Shown piece after piece: positions 15,435 through 24,318 of a DNA stretch of 64,000 bases. Both the position numbers and the translations under genes were made by a program. The DNA is taken from assembly GCF_009497655.1 (NCBI RefSeq), contig NZ_CP023317.1:3005501-3069500 (forward strand). The letters are read 5' to 3'. The notes under the pieces were generated by a model that made no database searches, was not told the DNA's origin, and saw only the letters and a list, made by a program, of their open reading frames with translations. The stretch's first letter is position 1. Each line of letters begins with the position of its first letter. Source of the stretch: Priestia megaterium (lineage in GTDB: Bacteria > Bacillota > Bacilli > Bacillales > Bacillaceae_H).

Positions 15435-15618
15435 TTAAAACCATGGTAAATTTTAGATAAAGCAGCAAAGCCTATAAGTAAAAAGAACGAACCAAAGAGC
15501 CCAGGTCATATACCAGTGCTCTCTTTACTAAGCGAAAAAACAACTGTGTATATTTCAATCTATTCCTCCTGACACCTCTCATGCTACACTTTAGTTATCT
15601 TAAAAAAGGAGAGAACAT

Positions 15619-16062
15619 ATGATGGGGAATCCAAGTATAGATTGCTTAGGGTGTCGATTAGCAAATAACCAAGAAAAATCGCATATGATATTTGAAGATT
15701 CGTTTGTGACATGCCTGCTAGACCACAAGCCGTTTAACGAAGGACACCTCTTAATTCTTCCTAAAGCACATATAGTGGAAATCGACGAATTCGATACTGA
15801 ACACATATTGGCCGTGATGAATGCAGCGAAGCTAATGACAAAAGCAGTTAAGACGCTTTTTATTCCAGACGGAGTTACTCTCTCTCAAAACGGGGGTATG
15901 TTTAACGAGTTAACTCATTTTCACATGCACATCGTTCCGAGATATAAAGAGGAGTGTTTCGGAGATTTTTATACGCAAATTCCCGAATATGCTGAAAATG
16001 ATGACGTCTTGGCTACAACAGCTCAGAAAATGCGCCGCGTCATTCAGCAAATGTCTTTATAA
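15619..16062 (+). CDS. HIT-family nucleotide hydrolase/transferase
   Basis: A 147-residue protein with the histidine triad HFHMHIVPR near residues 98-106, the phosphate-binding loop of HIT enzymes. The N-terminal C-x2-C (CLGC) recalls the zinc site of HIT proteins. HIT family enzymes hydrolyse AMP-lysine-type or dinucleotide substrates; the substrate here is unknown. AAGGAG precedes the ATG and a terminator follows. Confidence 0.87.
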   Translation: MMGNPSIDCLGCRLANNQEKSHMIFEDSFVTCLLDHKPFNEGHLLILPKAHIVEIDEFDTEHILAVMNAAKLMTKAVKTLFIPDGVTLSQNGGMFNELTHFHMHIVPRYKEECFGDFYTQIPEYAENDDVLATTAQKMRRVIQQMSL

Positions 16063-16067
16063 AAAAA

Positions 16068-16091
16068 AACGGCCTCCTTATGGAAGCCGTT
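16068..16091. terminator. Bidirectional terminator (HIT gene / ansB)
   Basis: AACGGCCTCC / GGAAGCCGTT stem with an A-run before and a T-rich stretch after, between convergent genes. Confidence 0.7.
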
Positions 16092-16095
16092 CTCT

Positions 16096-17526
16096 TTATT
16101 GACGATCAAATAATGAACTTCCTGCAATACCAGGGTTCGTCATTTCAAATGGATTTAAAATGAGATCTAATTCCTCTTCTGTTAACACATCGTATTGAAG
16201 GCAAAGCTCACGAATTGGTTTTCCTGTTAAAATCGCTTCACGCGCAATACGCGATACGACTTCATAGCCTAAGTGAGGGTTAACAGCTGTAATAATCCCT
16301 ACGCTTTTTTCTACATATTCTTTCATCCGCGTTTCGTTTGCTTCAATTCCTGCTAGACAGTGATCTGTAAAGCTTCTGAAACCGTTGTTCATGATGCTGA
16401 TTGATTGAAGTAAATTAAATACAAGCACAGGTTCCATGACGTTAAGCTCCATCTGACCTGCTTCTGAAGCAAGAGAGATCGTTTGGTCATTTCCCATTAC
16501 TTGAAACGCAATTTGATTGATTAATTCAGCCATAACCGGGTTTACTTTTCCTGGCATGATTGAAGAACCAGGCTGACGAGCAGGAAGGCTGATTTCTCCT
16601 AGACCTGCACGAGGACCTGATGCCATTAAACGCAGGTCATTTGCAATTTTAGACATATTCGTCATACAGATTTTAAGCGCTGCAGATACTTCTGTATAAG
16701 CATCTGTATTTTGAGTAGCGTCCACTAAATGCTCTGCATGTACAAGCGGCAGACCGCTGATATCGGCTAAGTGTTTGACTACATTTTCAATATAGCGAGG
16801 ATCTGCATTTAAGCCTGTTCCAACAGCTGTCGCTCCCATATTTACTTCATGCAAGTGGTCACGCGTCGCGCTAATACGCTTAATGTCGCGCGCTAACACG
16901 CGGCTGTATGCTTCAAACTCTTGACCAAGACGAACGGGTACAGCATCTTGAAGATGCGTACGGCCCATTTTAATTACATGATCAAATTCTTGCGCTTTTC
17001 GTTTAAATACATCATGCATATCATTCATTGTAACAAGAAGTTTATTTAATAAGTTCAGCGTTGAAATATGGATAGCCGTTGGAAATACATCATTTGTTGA
17101 TTGAGACATATTCACATGGCTGTTAGGACTTAATTTACCGTATTCGCCTTTATTGTCTCCCATAATTTCAAGGGCACGGTTTGCAATCACTTCATTAGCA
17201 TTCATATTCATTGACGTTCCTGCTCCGCCTTGAATAGGATCCACAATAAAGTATTCATGCCACTGACCTGCTAAGATTTCATCAGCTGCTTGCACAATCG
17301 CATTTCCAATACCTTCATATAAGCGCTTTGTATCCATATTTGCAAGCGCTGCCGCTTTTTTTACGATAGCAAGCGCTTTAATCATTTCTTCATGTACTTT
17401 ATAACCCGTAATCGGGAAATTTTCTACGGCACGTGCGGTTTGTACACCGTAGTATACGTCTGCTGGAATTTGTTTTTCTCCTAGAAAATCAGCTTCTGTA
17501 CGATATCCTGCTGTTTCTTGTTTCAT
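16096..17526 (-). CDS. ansB: Aspartate ammonia-lyase (aspartase)
   Basis: This 476-residue fumarase/aspartase superfamily enzyme deaminates L-aspartate to fumarate and ammonia. The signature loop GSSIMPGKVNP carries the catalytic serine, and GRTHLQDAVPVRLGQEF and QSTNDVFPTA are the other conserved blocks. It follows ansA after 20 bp, so asparagine is taken to aspartate and then fumarate by one operon, as in B. subtilis ansAB. The divergent ansR is the likely repressor. Confidence 0.95.
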   Translation of the reverse strand: MKQETAGYRTEADFLGEKQIPADVYYGVQTARAVENFPITGYKVHEEMIKALAIVKKAAALANMDTKRLYEGIGNAIVQAADEILAGQWHEYFIVDPIQGGAGTSMNMNANEVIANRALEIMGDNKGEYGKLSPNSHVNMSQSTNDVFPTAIHISTLNLLNKLLVTMNDMHDVFKRKAQEFDHVIKMGRTHLQDAVPVRLGQEFEAYSRVLARDIKRISATRDHLHEVNMGATAVGTGLNADPRYIENVVKHLADISGLPLVHAEHLVDATQNTDAYTEVSAALKICMTNMSKIANDLRLMASGPRAGLGEISLPARQPGSSIMPGKVNPVMAELINQIAFQVMGNDQTISLASEAGQMELNVMEPVLVFNLLQSISIMNNGFRSFTDHCLAGIEANETRMKEYVEKSVGIITAVNPHLGYEVVSRIAREAILTGKPIRELCLQYDVLTEEELDLILNPFEMTNPGIAGSSLFDRQ

Positions 17527-17546
17527 AGCTGTACCTGCTTTCTTTT

Positions 17547-18530
17547 TTAATTAATATCTTCTGCAATCGACGTTTCCATCATCTTTTTCACTTGGTGAGG
17601 GTCTTTGGTTTGTCCGAGCACCCACATTAATTTAGGAACAATGGCTTCTGTGTTCATGTTTTTTGAGCGAACGACGCTGTCATGATTAATCATTCGGCCT
17701 ACTTCATAAATGCCCATGTCTTCTCCTTCTTCAAGGCACTGAGTAGTAATGACAACGGATACACCGTGATTTGTCAATTCAACAAGCTTGGCTAAAATAT
17801 TGCGAACTTGAAATGGAATTCCTCCACTTCCATAGCTTTCAACAACAACGCCTTGATATACATCTTTTAATCCATCGAAAAATTCAGGCTTAATTCCGGG
17901 AAACAGTTTGACAACTGCCACATCCGTACAAAGAGATGTATTAACCGTCAACTCTTCTTTACTAGAGCCAACCGATTTTGTATATTCCACCGTATTATCA
18001 TGGATAGACGCCACGTATGGATAGTTAATGCTTTCAAATGCATCATAACTTTTTGTACGAAGCTTAATTGCTCTTGTGCCTTGAATCACACGACCGTCAA
18101 AGACTACATAGACTCCGCCTGTTTCCTCACATGCAAAGCGAATCGCATCTGCAATATTGCGCTTCGCGTCCGTTTTACTAAATGAAATAGGAATTTGAGA
18201 TCCTGTAATCGCAATTGGTTTTTTAGAATGCTGAAGCATGTAAGAAAGAGCTGCCGATGTGTAGGCCATTGTATCTGTTCCATGGGTAATAACAAAACCA
18301 TCGTATTCATTATAATGCTCTTCAATCGCTTTTGCCATCTCTATCCAACATTCAGGCTGCATATTTGTACTATCAAGATTCATAAGAGATTTGCTGTCAA
18401 TTTGACAATGTTCATTTAAATCAGGTATGTAGCTTAGTAATTGATCTGGCTCCATTCCAGGAACAAGTCCATTTTCACCTTCAAGTGAAGCGACCGTTCC
18501 GCCAGTTGATAACAATAATAGTTTTTTCAA
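17547..18530 (-). CDS. ansA: L-asparaginase
   Basis: A 327-residue type-I asparaginase that hydrolyses L-asparagine to aspartate and ammonia. The nucleophile loop STGGTVAS (Thr near residue 12) and [18 protein letters not shown] (second catalytic threonine and Asp) are clear. An ATG 9 bp upstream directly abuts the AAAGGGG site. TTG 18530 has correct spacing and gives [12 protein letters not shown], matching B. subtilis AnsA, so TTG is preferred. It is the first gene of ansAB. Confidence 0.93.
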   Translation of the reverse strand: MKKLLLLSTGGTVASLEGENGLVPGMEPDQLLSYIPDLNEHCQIDSKSLMNLDSTNMQPECWIEMAKAIEEHYNEYDGFVITHGTDTMAYTSAALSYMLQHSKKPIAITGSQIPISFSKTDAKRNIADAIRFACEETGGVYVVFDGRVIQGTRAIKLRTKSYDAFESINYPYVASIHDNTVEYTKSVGSSKEELTVNTSLCTDVAVVKLFPGIKPEFFDGLKDVYQGVVVESYGSGGIPFQVRNILAKLVELTNHGVSVVITTQCLEEGEDMGIYEVGRMINHDSVVRSKNMNTEAIVPKLMWVLGQTKDPHQVKKMMETSIAEDIN

Positions 18531-18590
18531 AACCGACATCCCCTTTGCTTAATTTCTGTAAAAAAACCTGACAATCTATCAAATAAATTA

Positions 18591-18677
18591 TATTCATTTC
18601 GCGTACTTCACCTGTAATTATAGTAACCCAAATTCAATAAATCAAGAGAAAAATTATTCGTTTCGCGTACACTTTTC
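18591..18677. promoter_or_regulatory. Two direct repeats, probable AnsR operators
   Basis: TATTCATTTCGCGTAC (18591-18606) and TATTCGTTTCGCGTAC (18656-18671) match at 15 of 16 positions and are 65 bp apart. The first overlaps the minus-strand TATAAT of ansAB (18587-18592 area); the second precedes the TATAAT of ansR (18691-18696). The placement fits a repressor controlling both units. Confidence 0.65.
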
Positions 18678-18797
18678 TCTACGGCAATGATATAATGAAT
18701 AAAAATGTAAATTAGCTCACGGTTTGATTCCAAAGATCTGCGCGCGAGCTGAATGCCTCGGTTTTTTACATACTACACCTACAAAGGAGCGTCATGA

Positions 18798-19154
18798 ATG
18801 TTAAGCAGATTAGCTCAACTCAGGAAAGAAAAAAAATGGTCTCTTCAATATACAGCTGACCAGCTTGAAATTGCTAAAAGCACCTACGCAGGATACGAAT
18901 CTGGTTATCGTCGTCCTTCTCTTGAAGCACTCGTTACAATCGCAGAACTATTTGATACATCAACAGACTACTTGCTAGGTAAGGAAAAGGAACCTCATTC
19001 TCCTTCAGATGCACCCATCGAATTAACATCGCCTCAGACTCATAGAATTACGGTCGACGGTGCGGAACTATCTCAAGAAGAAATTCAGCAGCTGACGGCC
19101 TTTATTCGTGCTAAAAGACAAATTGAAAAAGAAACTGCACCTTCTTCAATTTAA
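18798..19154 (+). CDS. ansR: AnsR, XRE-family repressor of ansAB
   Basis: A 118-residue protein with an N-terminal XRE helix-turn-helix (SLQYTADQLEIAKSTYAGYE) and GYRRPSLEALVTIAELFDTS, nearly identical to B. subtilis AnsR. The latter represses ansAB until asparagine is available. The C-terminal half (residues 75-110) would bind the effector. AAAGGAG precedes ATG 18798. It is transcribed divergently from ansAB with shared operator-like repeats. Confidence 0.93.
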   Translation: MLSRLAQLRKEKKWSLQYTADQLEIAKSTYAGYESGYRRPSLEALVTIAELFDTSTDYLLGKEKEPHSPSDAPIELTSPQTHRITVDGAELSQEEIQQLTAFIRAKRQIEKETAPSSI

Positions 19155-19187
19155 AGAAGATTAGAAGCAGGTTGCTTCTAATCTTCT
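19155..19187. repeat. Perfect 15-bp inverted repeat at convergent gene ends
   Basis: AGAAGATTAGAAGCA-GGT-TGCTTCTAATCTTCT starts right after the ansR stop and runs into the last codons of the opposite gene (LED plus TAG). There is no T-run. It may act as a terminator or RNA-stability hairpin for ansR. Confidence 0.75.
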
Positions 19188-19570
19188 AGCTGCATGTCTA
19201 AATAGGCTACTACTTCTTTTGTTATTTCCTCTTCTGTTTCTTCCATCAGCTCTCCGGTTATCTTGCTGCCTGGGAGCTTCTTCGAAGAACGAATGCCCAA
19301 AAATGTGCGTACACAGTGCCAGATAGGAATAAAAAGACCATCTAAAAACTCATCTTTTTCTAAAATACCCACTTGAATAGTGGCGTGATAACCAGGGTGA
19401 AAAGGATTTTCCCCTTCACGGATCACATCTACAGAGATCTCCATCCCCTTTTTTTCAAAAGCTTCTTTATATTGTTCATATATGGATTTAAGAAGTTCTT
19501 GCATAGACCTTTCAACCTTATGTATATGCTTTTCTAACTGCGGCGTAAATTGTTTTGCGGTGTATTCCAT
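19178..19570 (-). CDS. Uncharacterised cytoplasmic protein
   Basis: A 130-residue acidic protein, helical in the first 45 residues, then beta strands (SVDVIREGENPFHPGYHATI), then an acidic tail. No signal peptide or membrane segment. AAGGGGG precedes the ATG. Its 3' end overlaps the inverted repeat shared with ansR. I do not recognise the family. Confidence 0.65.
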   Translation of the reverse strand: MEYTAKQFTPQLEKHIHKVERSMQELLKSIYEQYKEAFEKKGMEISVDVIREGENPFHPGYHATIQVGILEKDEFLDGLFIPIWHCVRTFLGIRSSKKLPGSKITGELMEETEEEITKEVVAYLDMQLED

Positions 19571-19646
19571 CTATTTCCCCCTTCTTTCGGTTCCCTATCT
19601 ATTATTTTATTGTATCATAAGAAAAGCGTTCGTCTGTCTAGCAGAA

Positions 19647-19676
19647 AACCCCGCTTTTTTGTAGAAAAGCGGGGTT
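19647..19676 (-). terminator. Terminator of the small zinc-ribbon gene
   Basis: AACCCCGCTTTT / AAAAGCGGGGTT strong stem downstream of the minus-strand gene at 19702-19872. Confidence 0.75.
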
Positions 19677-19701
19677 CATACATACCTTTATTAGCAATAG
19701 C

Positions 19702-19872
19702 CTACATTGCTTTATCTTGTTTAGAAGATGATTTTAATTTTTTATTTTTAGTTGGATCTGGCTCATTAGAAGACATGATGATGTTTCCTTCGCCGTTGCA
19801 CACTTTGCACTTTATCAATCCAAATTTCTTACCGGCTCCTTGGCATTGTGGACAAACATATCGAATTGGCAT
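19702..19872 (-). CDS. 56-residue zinc-ribbon protein (CxxCxGxG pair)
   Basis: The frame MPIRYVCPQCQGAGKKFG continuing LIKCKVCNGEGN has two CxxC knuckles, CPQCQGAG and CKVCNGEG. This is the DnaJ-type zinc-ribbon pattern also seen in the AT (anti-TRAP) family. A Ser/Lys-rich tail follows. AAGGAAGG precedes the ATG. It probably binds zinc and a protein or RNA partner; no function can be assigned. It stands alone and is followed by a strong terminator. Confidence 0.75.
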   Translation of the reverse strand: MPIRYVCPQCQGAGKKFGLIKCKVCNGEGNIIMSSNEPDPTKNKKLKSSSKQDKAM

Positions 19873-20158
19873 AAACTGTACCTTCCTTTTTTCTAATTTA
19901 TACCTGCGCCTTGAAAGCGCCTGTGGTTAGTTTATAGTTTCATTATAAATTGTACAATCCACCCTATCAAGACGTGCCAAATTGCACATCTTTGATGGCA
20001 AGAAATTCTTCCTTTCTAAAATTCACCTAAAAAATGAGTCGATAGGCAGGAGAATTTCTATTGTTGTTAAAAGGCAATACGTCAGAGGAAGTTTCTTATT
20101 GGATATAATTAGCGAATCCTCGCGCTAAAAATTTTACTTTTTTTCGTGAATCTAAAGG

Positions 20159-21649
20159 CTAAACAACCGTTTTATCTCGAATTTCTTTTGAAATGGTTAC
20201 GTCTTTCCAAAGCTGTTCGTATTTATAGCCCGTTAAACTTTCACAAACCGCTTTCGCTTCAGGAGTAACGGCGGTCGCCGGCCCCCCCTTTTTTCTTCTT
20301 TCAATTTCAGCTAATAAAATTTTGTGATTTTTCGGACTTATTTTAAACCATATGGTTGCTATAATTCCCATGAGAATTAAAATAGCAGGTACAATCATGA
20401 ACAGCTTTTGTAAGCCGGCTAGCGTAGACGCTGACTGCTCGGCATTTGGTACATAGCCAATATTCTTTAAGGCAATACCAACAAGAAAAATCGCAAGCGC
20501 CTGAGACGATTTTCGAATAAATGACATCAGCCCTGCATACACGCCTTCTCGTCTTTTTGTCGTAATCATCTCATCTACATCTGATACAAATGGCAGTACA
20601 TTCCATGGAATCATGATCGCTCCCGAATGACCGCTTCCTAAAAAAAATGCCGCTAAGTAAATAAGAACTAACGAGCTATCTGTTGTTAGGAAACTGAATA
20701 AAATAATGCCCGTTCCCCAAATGACCATGCTGAAGTTATAGGTTAATTTATTTCCTAACTTAATGGCTATGTACGTAACAAGAGGAATAAATAGCACTTG
20801 TGTAATTTGCACAAAGCTCAGGGTATCTGCATAGATCGCTTCGCGCAGCATGTAATAGGCAATAAAATAAAAGAAAAGAGCATTAAATACATCCATTGCA
20901 ATGTAAGATGCTAAATACATGGCAAGGTACACGTTAAACGACTTGTTTTTAAATGCACTTCCAAAACTGATAAACAGCTGCTTAAATTCTAACCAAAATC
21001 CGTTTTTCTTTTTTCGTTCCACTACTTCTCCGCTATCCCATGTTCCCTTGTAGACAAAAATCCATGGAAGAGCAAAAAGAAGACCAAAGATAATGCCCAT
21101 GATTAAATATCCTTGTCCACCTGGAAACGCATCAATGATTCGTTTCGGGAAAAAAGCACCTAAAAATGAAGCCCCTTGTGAAAAGACCATGCGTATTCCC
21201 GTCATTTTCGAACGAATACTATAATCTGTCGTCATTTCTGCTGCTAGCGTGTTGTAAGGAACCATCACCATACCAAACGCCGTGTTGAATAAAAGATAGG
21301 CTAAGATAAAATAGGAGTATTTAAACATATGTGAGCCTTCAATAGGAATCCACAGCATACTGAACGTGATGGCAACTGGAATGATTCCAAAAAGAAAAAA
21401 GACTCTTCTTCGTCCTTTTTTTGTCTGAAGATGATCAGATATGTACCCAATGGTTGGATCTAACAAAGCATCCCACACTTTTCCAAGAGCTACAATCGTT
21501 CCTGCTTCTACAGGAGAAAGCCCGACTACATCCGTTAAAAAAACCATAAATAATGTGCCGATAATAAAAAAGGATCCTCCGCCAAATAAATCCCCAAATC
21601 CATACGCTACCATATTACGAAAGCGCACTTGTTTTGTTTTCCCTTGCAT
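20159..21649 (-). CDS. GPH-family sugar:cation symporter (MelB-like)
   Basis: A 496-residue protein with 12 predicted membrane helices, LTDVVGLSPVEAGTIVALGK and DALLDPTIGYISDH near the N-terminus. These are typical of the glycoside-pentoside-hexuronide:cation symporters. The N-terminal cation site carries the conserved Asp in DPTIGYISD. GGGGGAGGG precedes ATG. No enzyme gene for a sugar lies nearby, so the substrate is unknown. The C-terminal cytoplasmic tail of about 50 residues is long for the family. Confidence 0.87.
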   Translation of the reverse strand: MQGKTKQVRFRNMVAYGFGDLFGGGSFFIIGTLFMVFLTDVVGLSPVEAGTIVALGKVWDALLDPTIGYISDHLQTKKGRRRVFFLFGIIPVAITFSMLWIPIEGSHMFKYSYFILAYLLFNTAFGMVMVPYNTLAAEMTTDYSIRSKMTGIRMVFSQGASFLGAFFPKRIIDAFPGGQGYLIMGIIFGLLFALPWIFVYKGTWDSGEVVERKKKNGFWLEFKQLFISFGSAFKNKSFNVYLAMYLASYIAMDVFNALFFYFIAYYMLREAIYADTLSFVQITQVLFIPLVTYIAIKLGNKLTYNFSMVIWGTGIILFSFLTTDSSLVLIYLAAFFLGSGHSGAIMIPWNVLPFVSDVDEMITTKRREGVYAGLMSFIRKSSQALAIFLVGIALKNIGYVPNAEQSASTLAGLQKLFMIVPAILILMGIIATIWFKISPKNHKILLAEIERRKKGGPATAVTPEAKAVCESLTGYKYEQLWKDVTISKEIRDKTVV

Positions 21650-21923
21650 ATGCAGCCCTCCCCCTGAGTAAATAGACTAGCTTCTTTTGTTATTCACTTT
21701 TTTCTATTTTACTAAACTATCCCTTAAAAAATAAGGGATATGTCATCTGTTCTACTCACAAAAATAAGATACTTTCTACTTATATAAATAGAAAAGCAGC
21801 TGGATAAAACGTTCTTCTTTATACCCTATTATAAGTTGACTTTTTGTTCACAGCTGTTATAATTCAACCCATTGCTAGTTATTTAGCTATAAAATGCAAA
21901 CTTGAACATTTGACATCTGAGCT

Positions 21924-22259
21924 GTGACGAATAAAATAATAAGTATGAAACCTATTGATATCTTTAAAGCATTATCTAATGAAACTCGATTAAATATATT
22001 AGAGTGGTTAAAAGAACCTGAAAAGCATTTTAAAGACAAACAAGCACATTTGCCTAAGGAGGTCAGCAGCAGAGGCGGTGTTTGCGTGGGAGATATTCAA
22101 GAAAAAGCTCAGCTGTCTCAGTCAACAGTATCCAGCTATCTTTCCATGATGCAAAAAGCAGGTTTGTTAGAGTCAATTCGGCACGGTCAATGGACATACT
22201 ATCGCCGAAACGAAGAGACGCTTCAAGAGCTTTCTTCATTCTTACGAAAAAAACTTTAA
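21924..22259 (+). CDS. ArsR-family transcriptional regulator
   Basis: A 111-residue winged-helix protein: IDIFKALSNETRLNILEWL, then the recognition segment QLSQSTVSSYLSMMQKAGLL and the wing SIRHGQWTYYRRNEE. GGVCVGDIQ has one cysteine but no classical metal site. The start is GTG 21924 with only a weak site before it, so the start is uncertain; an ATG 21 bp downstream is an alternative. It precedes and faces the same way as two YdcZ-like genes, which it may control. Confidence 0.83.
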   Translation: MTNKIISMKPIDIFKALSNETRLNILEWLKEPEKHFKDKQAHLPKEVSSRGGVCVGDIQEKAQLSQSTVSSYLSMMQKAGLLESIRHGQWTYYRRNEETLQELSSFLRKKL

Positions 22260-22329
22260 CGAGTTTTTTTCACTCATTATATCTATTTTTCTAGATATAC
22301 AAATATAAAGAAATATTGGAGTGATAAAC

Positions 22330-22758
22330 GTGAAGTTGTTGGTTTATTTAGTTGCGGTTTTAGGCGGCGCTGCTTTAAGTATGGAAGGCGCCATTGCCGG
22401 AGAACTCGGAAAAACAGTTGGAAAACTTGAAAGCAGTTATTATATTTTTATCATGGGAACGCTCATTTTAGGTCTGACCACTTTATTTGCTGGAAAGGGA
22501 GATTTACCTTACGTCTTAAAAGCGCCTAAGTGGAATTTAACCGGTGGATTATTAGGTACGGTTTATTTAACGATTCTAGTGATTAGTATCCCCTTTATCG
22601 GAATTGGCGTTTCAATGGTTGCGGTTATTGTGGGCCAAATGATTACAAGCATGATCATTGAGCATTTTGGTTGGCTTGGCAGCAGCAAAATTAAAATTAA
22701 CAAAGAACGCGTAATGGCTATTGTATGTATGGGAATTGCGCTTGTACTTATTTTCTAG
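22330..22758 (+). CDS. YdcZ/DUF606 family membrane protein (first of pair)
   Basis: A 142-residue, five-helix half-transporter of the DMT superfamily (DUF606). The conserved segment VAVIVGQMITSMIIEHFGW is present. GTG 22330 is chosen because TGGAG sits 9 nt before it. The stop is 12 bp from the next gene, which encodes a sister protein, so the two probably form a heterodimer. Substrate unknown. Confidence 0.83.
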   Translation: MKLLVYLVAVLGGAALSMEGAIAGELGKTVGKLESSYYIFIMGTLILGLTTLFAGKGDLPYVLKAPKWNLTGGLLGTVYLTILVISIPFIGIGVSMVAVIVGQMITSMIIEHFGWLGSSKIKINKERVMAIVCMGIALVLIF

Positions 22759-22770
22759 GAGGGTTTTACA

Positions 22771-23223
22771 ATGAGTTTATTGATGGTGATACTTACCTTA
22801 ATAGGAGGATTAACGCTAAGCGCTCAGTCTTCTATTAACGGTACTTTAAGTAAAAAAACAGGTACGTTTGAAACAGCTTTTTTAACCTTTGCAACAGGTG
22901 CCATGATTTTAACGATTGTCGTGGTCTTCTTTGGACAAGGAAACATTCTCTCTGTTTTTGATGTCCCTAAATGGCAGCTTACTTGCGCTTTATTCGGAGC
23001 ATCTTATTTGTTTCTAACCGTTTTAGCCGTTCCTAAAATTGGCGTAACAGCAGCTAATATTTCAACTGTTATCGGTCAGTTATTTGCAAGTATGATTATC
23101 GACCATTTTGGCTGGTTTGGAAGCAAAGAAGTACCCTTTGATCTATCCCGCTGGATTGGTGTAGCATTTATGTTATTAGCTCTTTATTTTATTTTCAAAG
23201 GCAATAAGAAAACAGCAGCATAA
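22771..23223 (+). CDS. YdcZ/DUF606 family membrane protein (second of pair)
   Basis: A 150-residue sister of the preceding gene, with STVIGQLFASMIIDHFGWFG in the same place. AGGAGGG precedes ATG 22771 and a terminator follows, closing the operon. Paired DUF606 genes of opposite membrane orientation are common in this family. Confidence 0.85.
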   Translation: MSLLMVILTLIGGLTLSAQSSINGTLSKKTGTFETAFLTFATGAMILTIVVVFFGQGNILSVFDVPKWQLTCALFGASYLFLTVLAVPKIGVTAANISTVIGQLFASMIIDHFGWFGSKEVPFDLSRWIGVAFMLLALYFIFKGNKKTAA

Positions 23224-23233
23224 AATATTCATG

Positions 23234-23278
23234 AAAATAGCCAAGTGTCCCTATGTAAAGGCGCACTTGGCTATTTTT
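23234..23278 (+). terminator. Terminator of the YdcZ pair
   Basis: AAAATAGCCAAGTG / CACTTGGCTATTTT 14-bp stem followed by T's. Confidence 0.9.
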
Positions 23279-23461
23279 GTACGTAAACCACGTTTGAATT
23301 TTCAATCAATTATTTAGAACATATTTTATTTAAACGAAATTGGTTTTTAATCAGGTGAATTTCACAAAAAACTGTGCATACCTTCATGCCTTTGTTCAAA
23401 AGATAAAGATGCAGATCTAGAAAATCAGCTACATAAACGAACAGGTAAGGTGGGTTTTTTC

Positions 23462-23917
23462 GTGGGAAAATTTTTGTTTTTAGCAGCATTTGTCTTTTTT
23501 TGTTTTACGCTTTCCATTTCCGCAGAAGAAAATATACCAGAAGAAAATATAGAATCACACGTAAGTCAGCCTGTTGTAAAAGATTTTATTTATCAATCTC
23601 TTGAACCTTGGGTACATCAAGATATTACTTCTCATTATGAGAAGGTGTACGGTAAACAGCATAAAAAAGTAAAAGTTCGCCCGATTAAAAAAGATGATAT
23701 CGGAATACAAATGGGTGAAATACAGCCAGGTAAAGGCGGTAAGTTCACTCATATTGTGCGGGTAAAAATCTTAAACTTGAAAGTAAAACCTGAGGGAGAA
23801 GATGAATTCTTTGCAACGGATACGCTTATTTACAAAGTGAATATCAACGATCTTTCTGCTGAAAATGATGTAGAAAACGTCGTAAAATTACTCGAGTATA
23901 AACATCAAGAAAGATAA
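23462..23917 (+). CDS. Secreted DUF3888-like protein
   Basis: A 151-residue protein with a signal peptide (GKFLFLAAFVFFCFTLSISAEE; cleavage near ISA-EE). The mature domain pattern, with VVKDFIYQSLEPWVHQDITSHYEK and then strands ending FFATDTLIYKV, resembles DUF3888 family proteins of spore-forming bacilli. AAGGTGG fits GTG 23462 better than the upstream GTG. Function unknown. Confidence 0.65.
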   Translation: MGKFLFLAAFVFFCFTLSISAEENIPEENIESHVSQPVVKDFIYQSLEPWVHQDITSHYEKVYGKQHKKVKVRPIKKDDIGIQMGEIQPGKGGKFTHIVRVKILNLKVKPEGEDEFFATDTLIYKVNINDLSAENDVENVVKLLEYKHQER

Positions 23918-23939
23918 AGGCTCAAAAAGCCAATTCTTA

Positions 23940-23985
23940 CCCCTTTTGAAGGTATTTATTCCGCTATTCAAAAGGGGCTTTATTA
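23940..23985 (+). terminator. Terminator after DUF3888-like gene
   Basis: CCCCTTTTGAA / TTCAAAAGGGG stem with 16-nt loop, then CTTTATT. Confidence 0.75.
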
Positions 23986-24318
23986 TGAAGTGTGTTTTCT
24001 CTTCACAATTTTAGGGAATATAACTACCACTTATCCCCTAATTTTTTCATATTGCTAGTGCATAAGATACGAACTTGATAACTTTTTGTCGGTTTTTATC
24101 TATTTCTGTAGGGTTTCTTGTAGGATGAAAAAGAAAGTAAAGCGCTTTAATTGCTATGACAGAAAGGTTGAGGATAGCTGTCCTGCATAACTGGAAATCA
24201 ATAGGTATTAAGAACTGCATGTAACGACAAAAGTTGACAGCTAAAGATTTCAGAATAATAATAATAAAGCAACAACGTTTAAACGAAAGACTTATTTTAC
24301 ATGAAAGGTGTTAGTCAG
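23986..24318 (+). other. Long leader of the aspartate-type permease gene
   Basis: About 330 bp with a perfect palindrome TAAAGCGCTTTA (24138-24149) that fits a CcpA cre core. No known riboswitch fold could be matched by eye and no gene was found. Confidence 0.5.
24138..24149. promoter_or_regulatory. Cre-like palindrome upstream of the permease
   Basis: TAAAGCGCTTTA is a perfect 12-bp palindrome with the AAAGCGCTTT core typical of CcpA sites. It lies about 170 bp before the start codon. Confidence 0.5.

Noticed and set aside
23986-24318. Possible riboswitch (for example c-di-AMP ydaO type) in the leader of the permease
   Set aside because: The conserved core sequences of ydaO, lysine and glycine riboswitches were not found by eye, and no clear terminator stem precedes the start codon.
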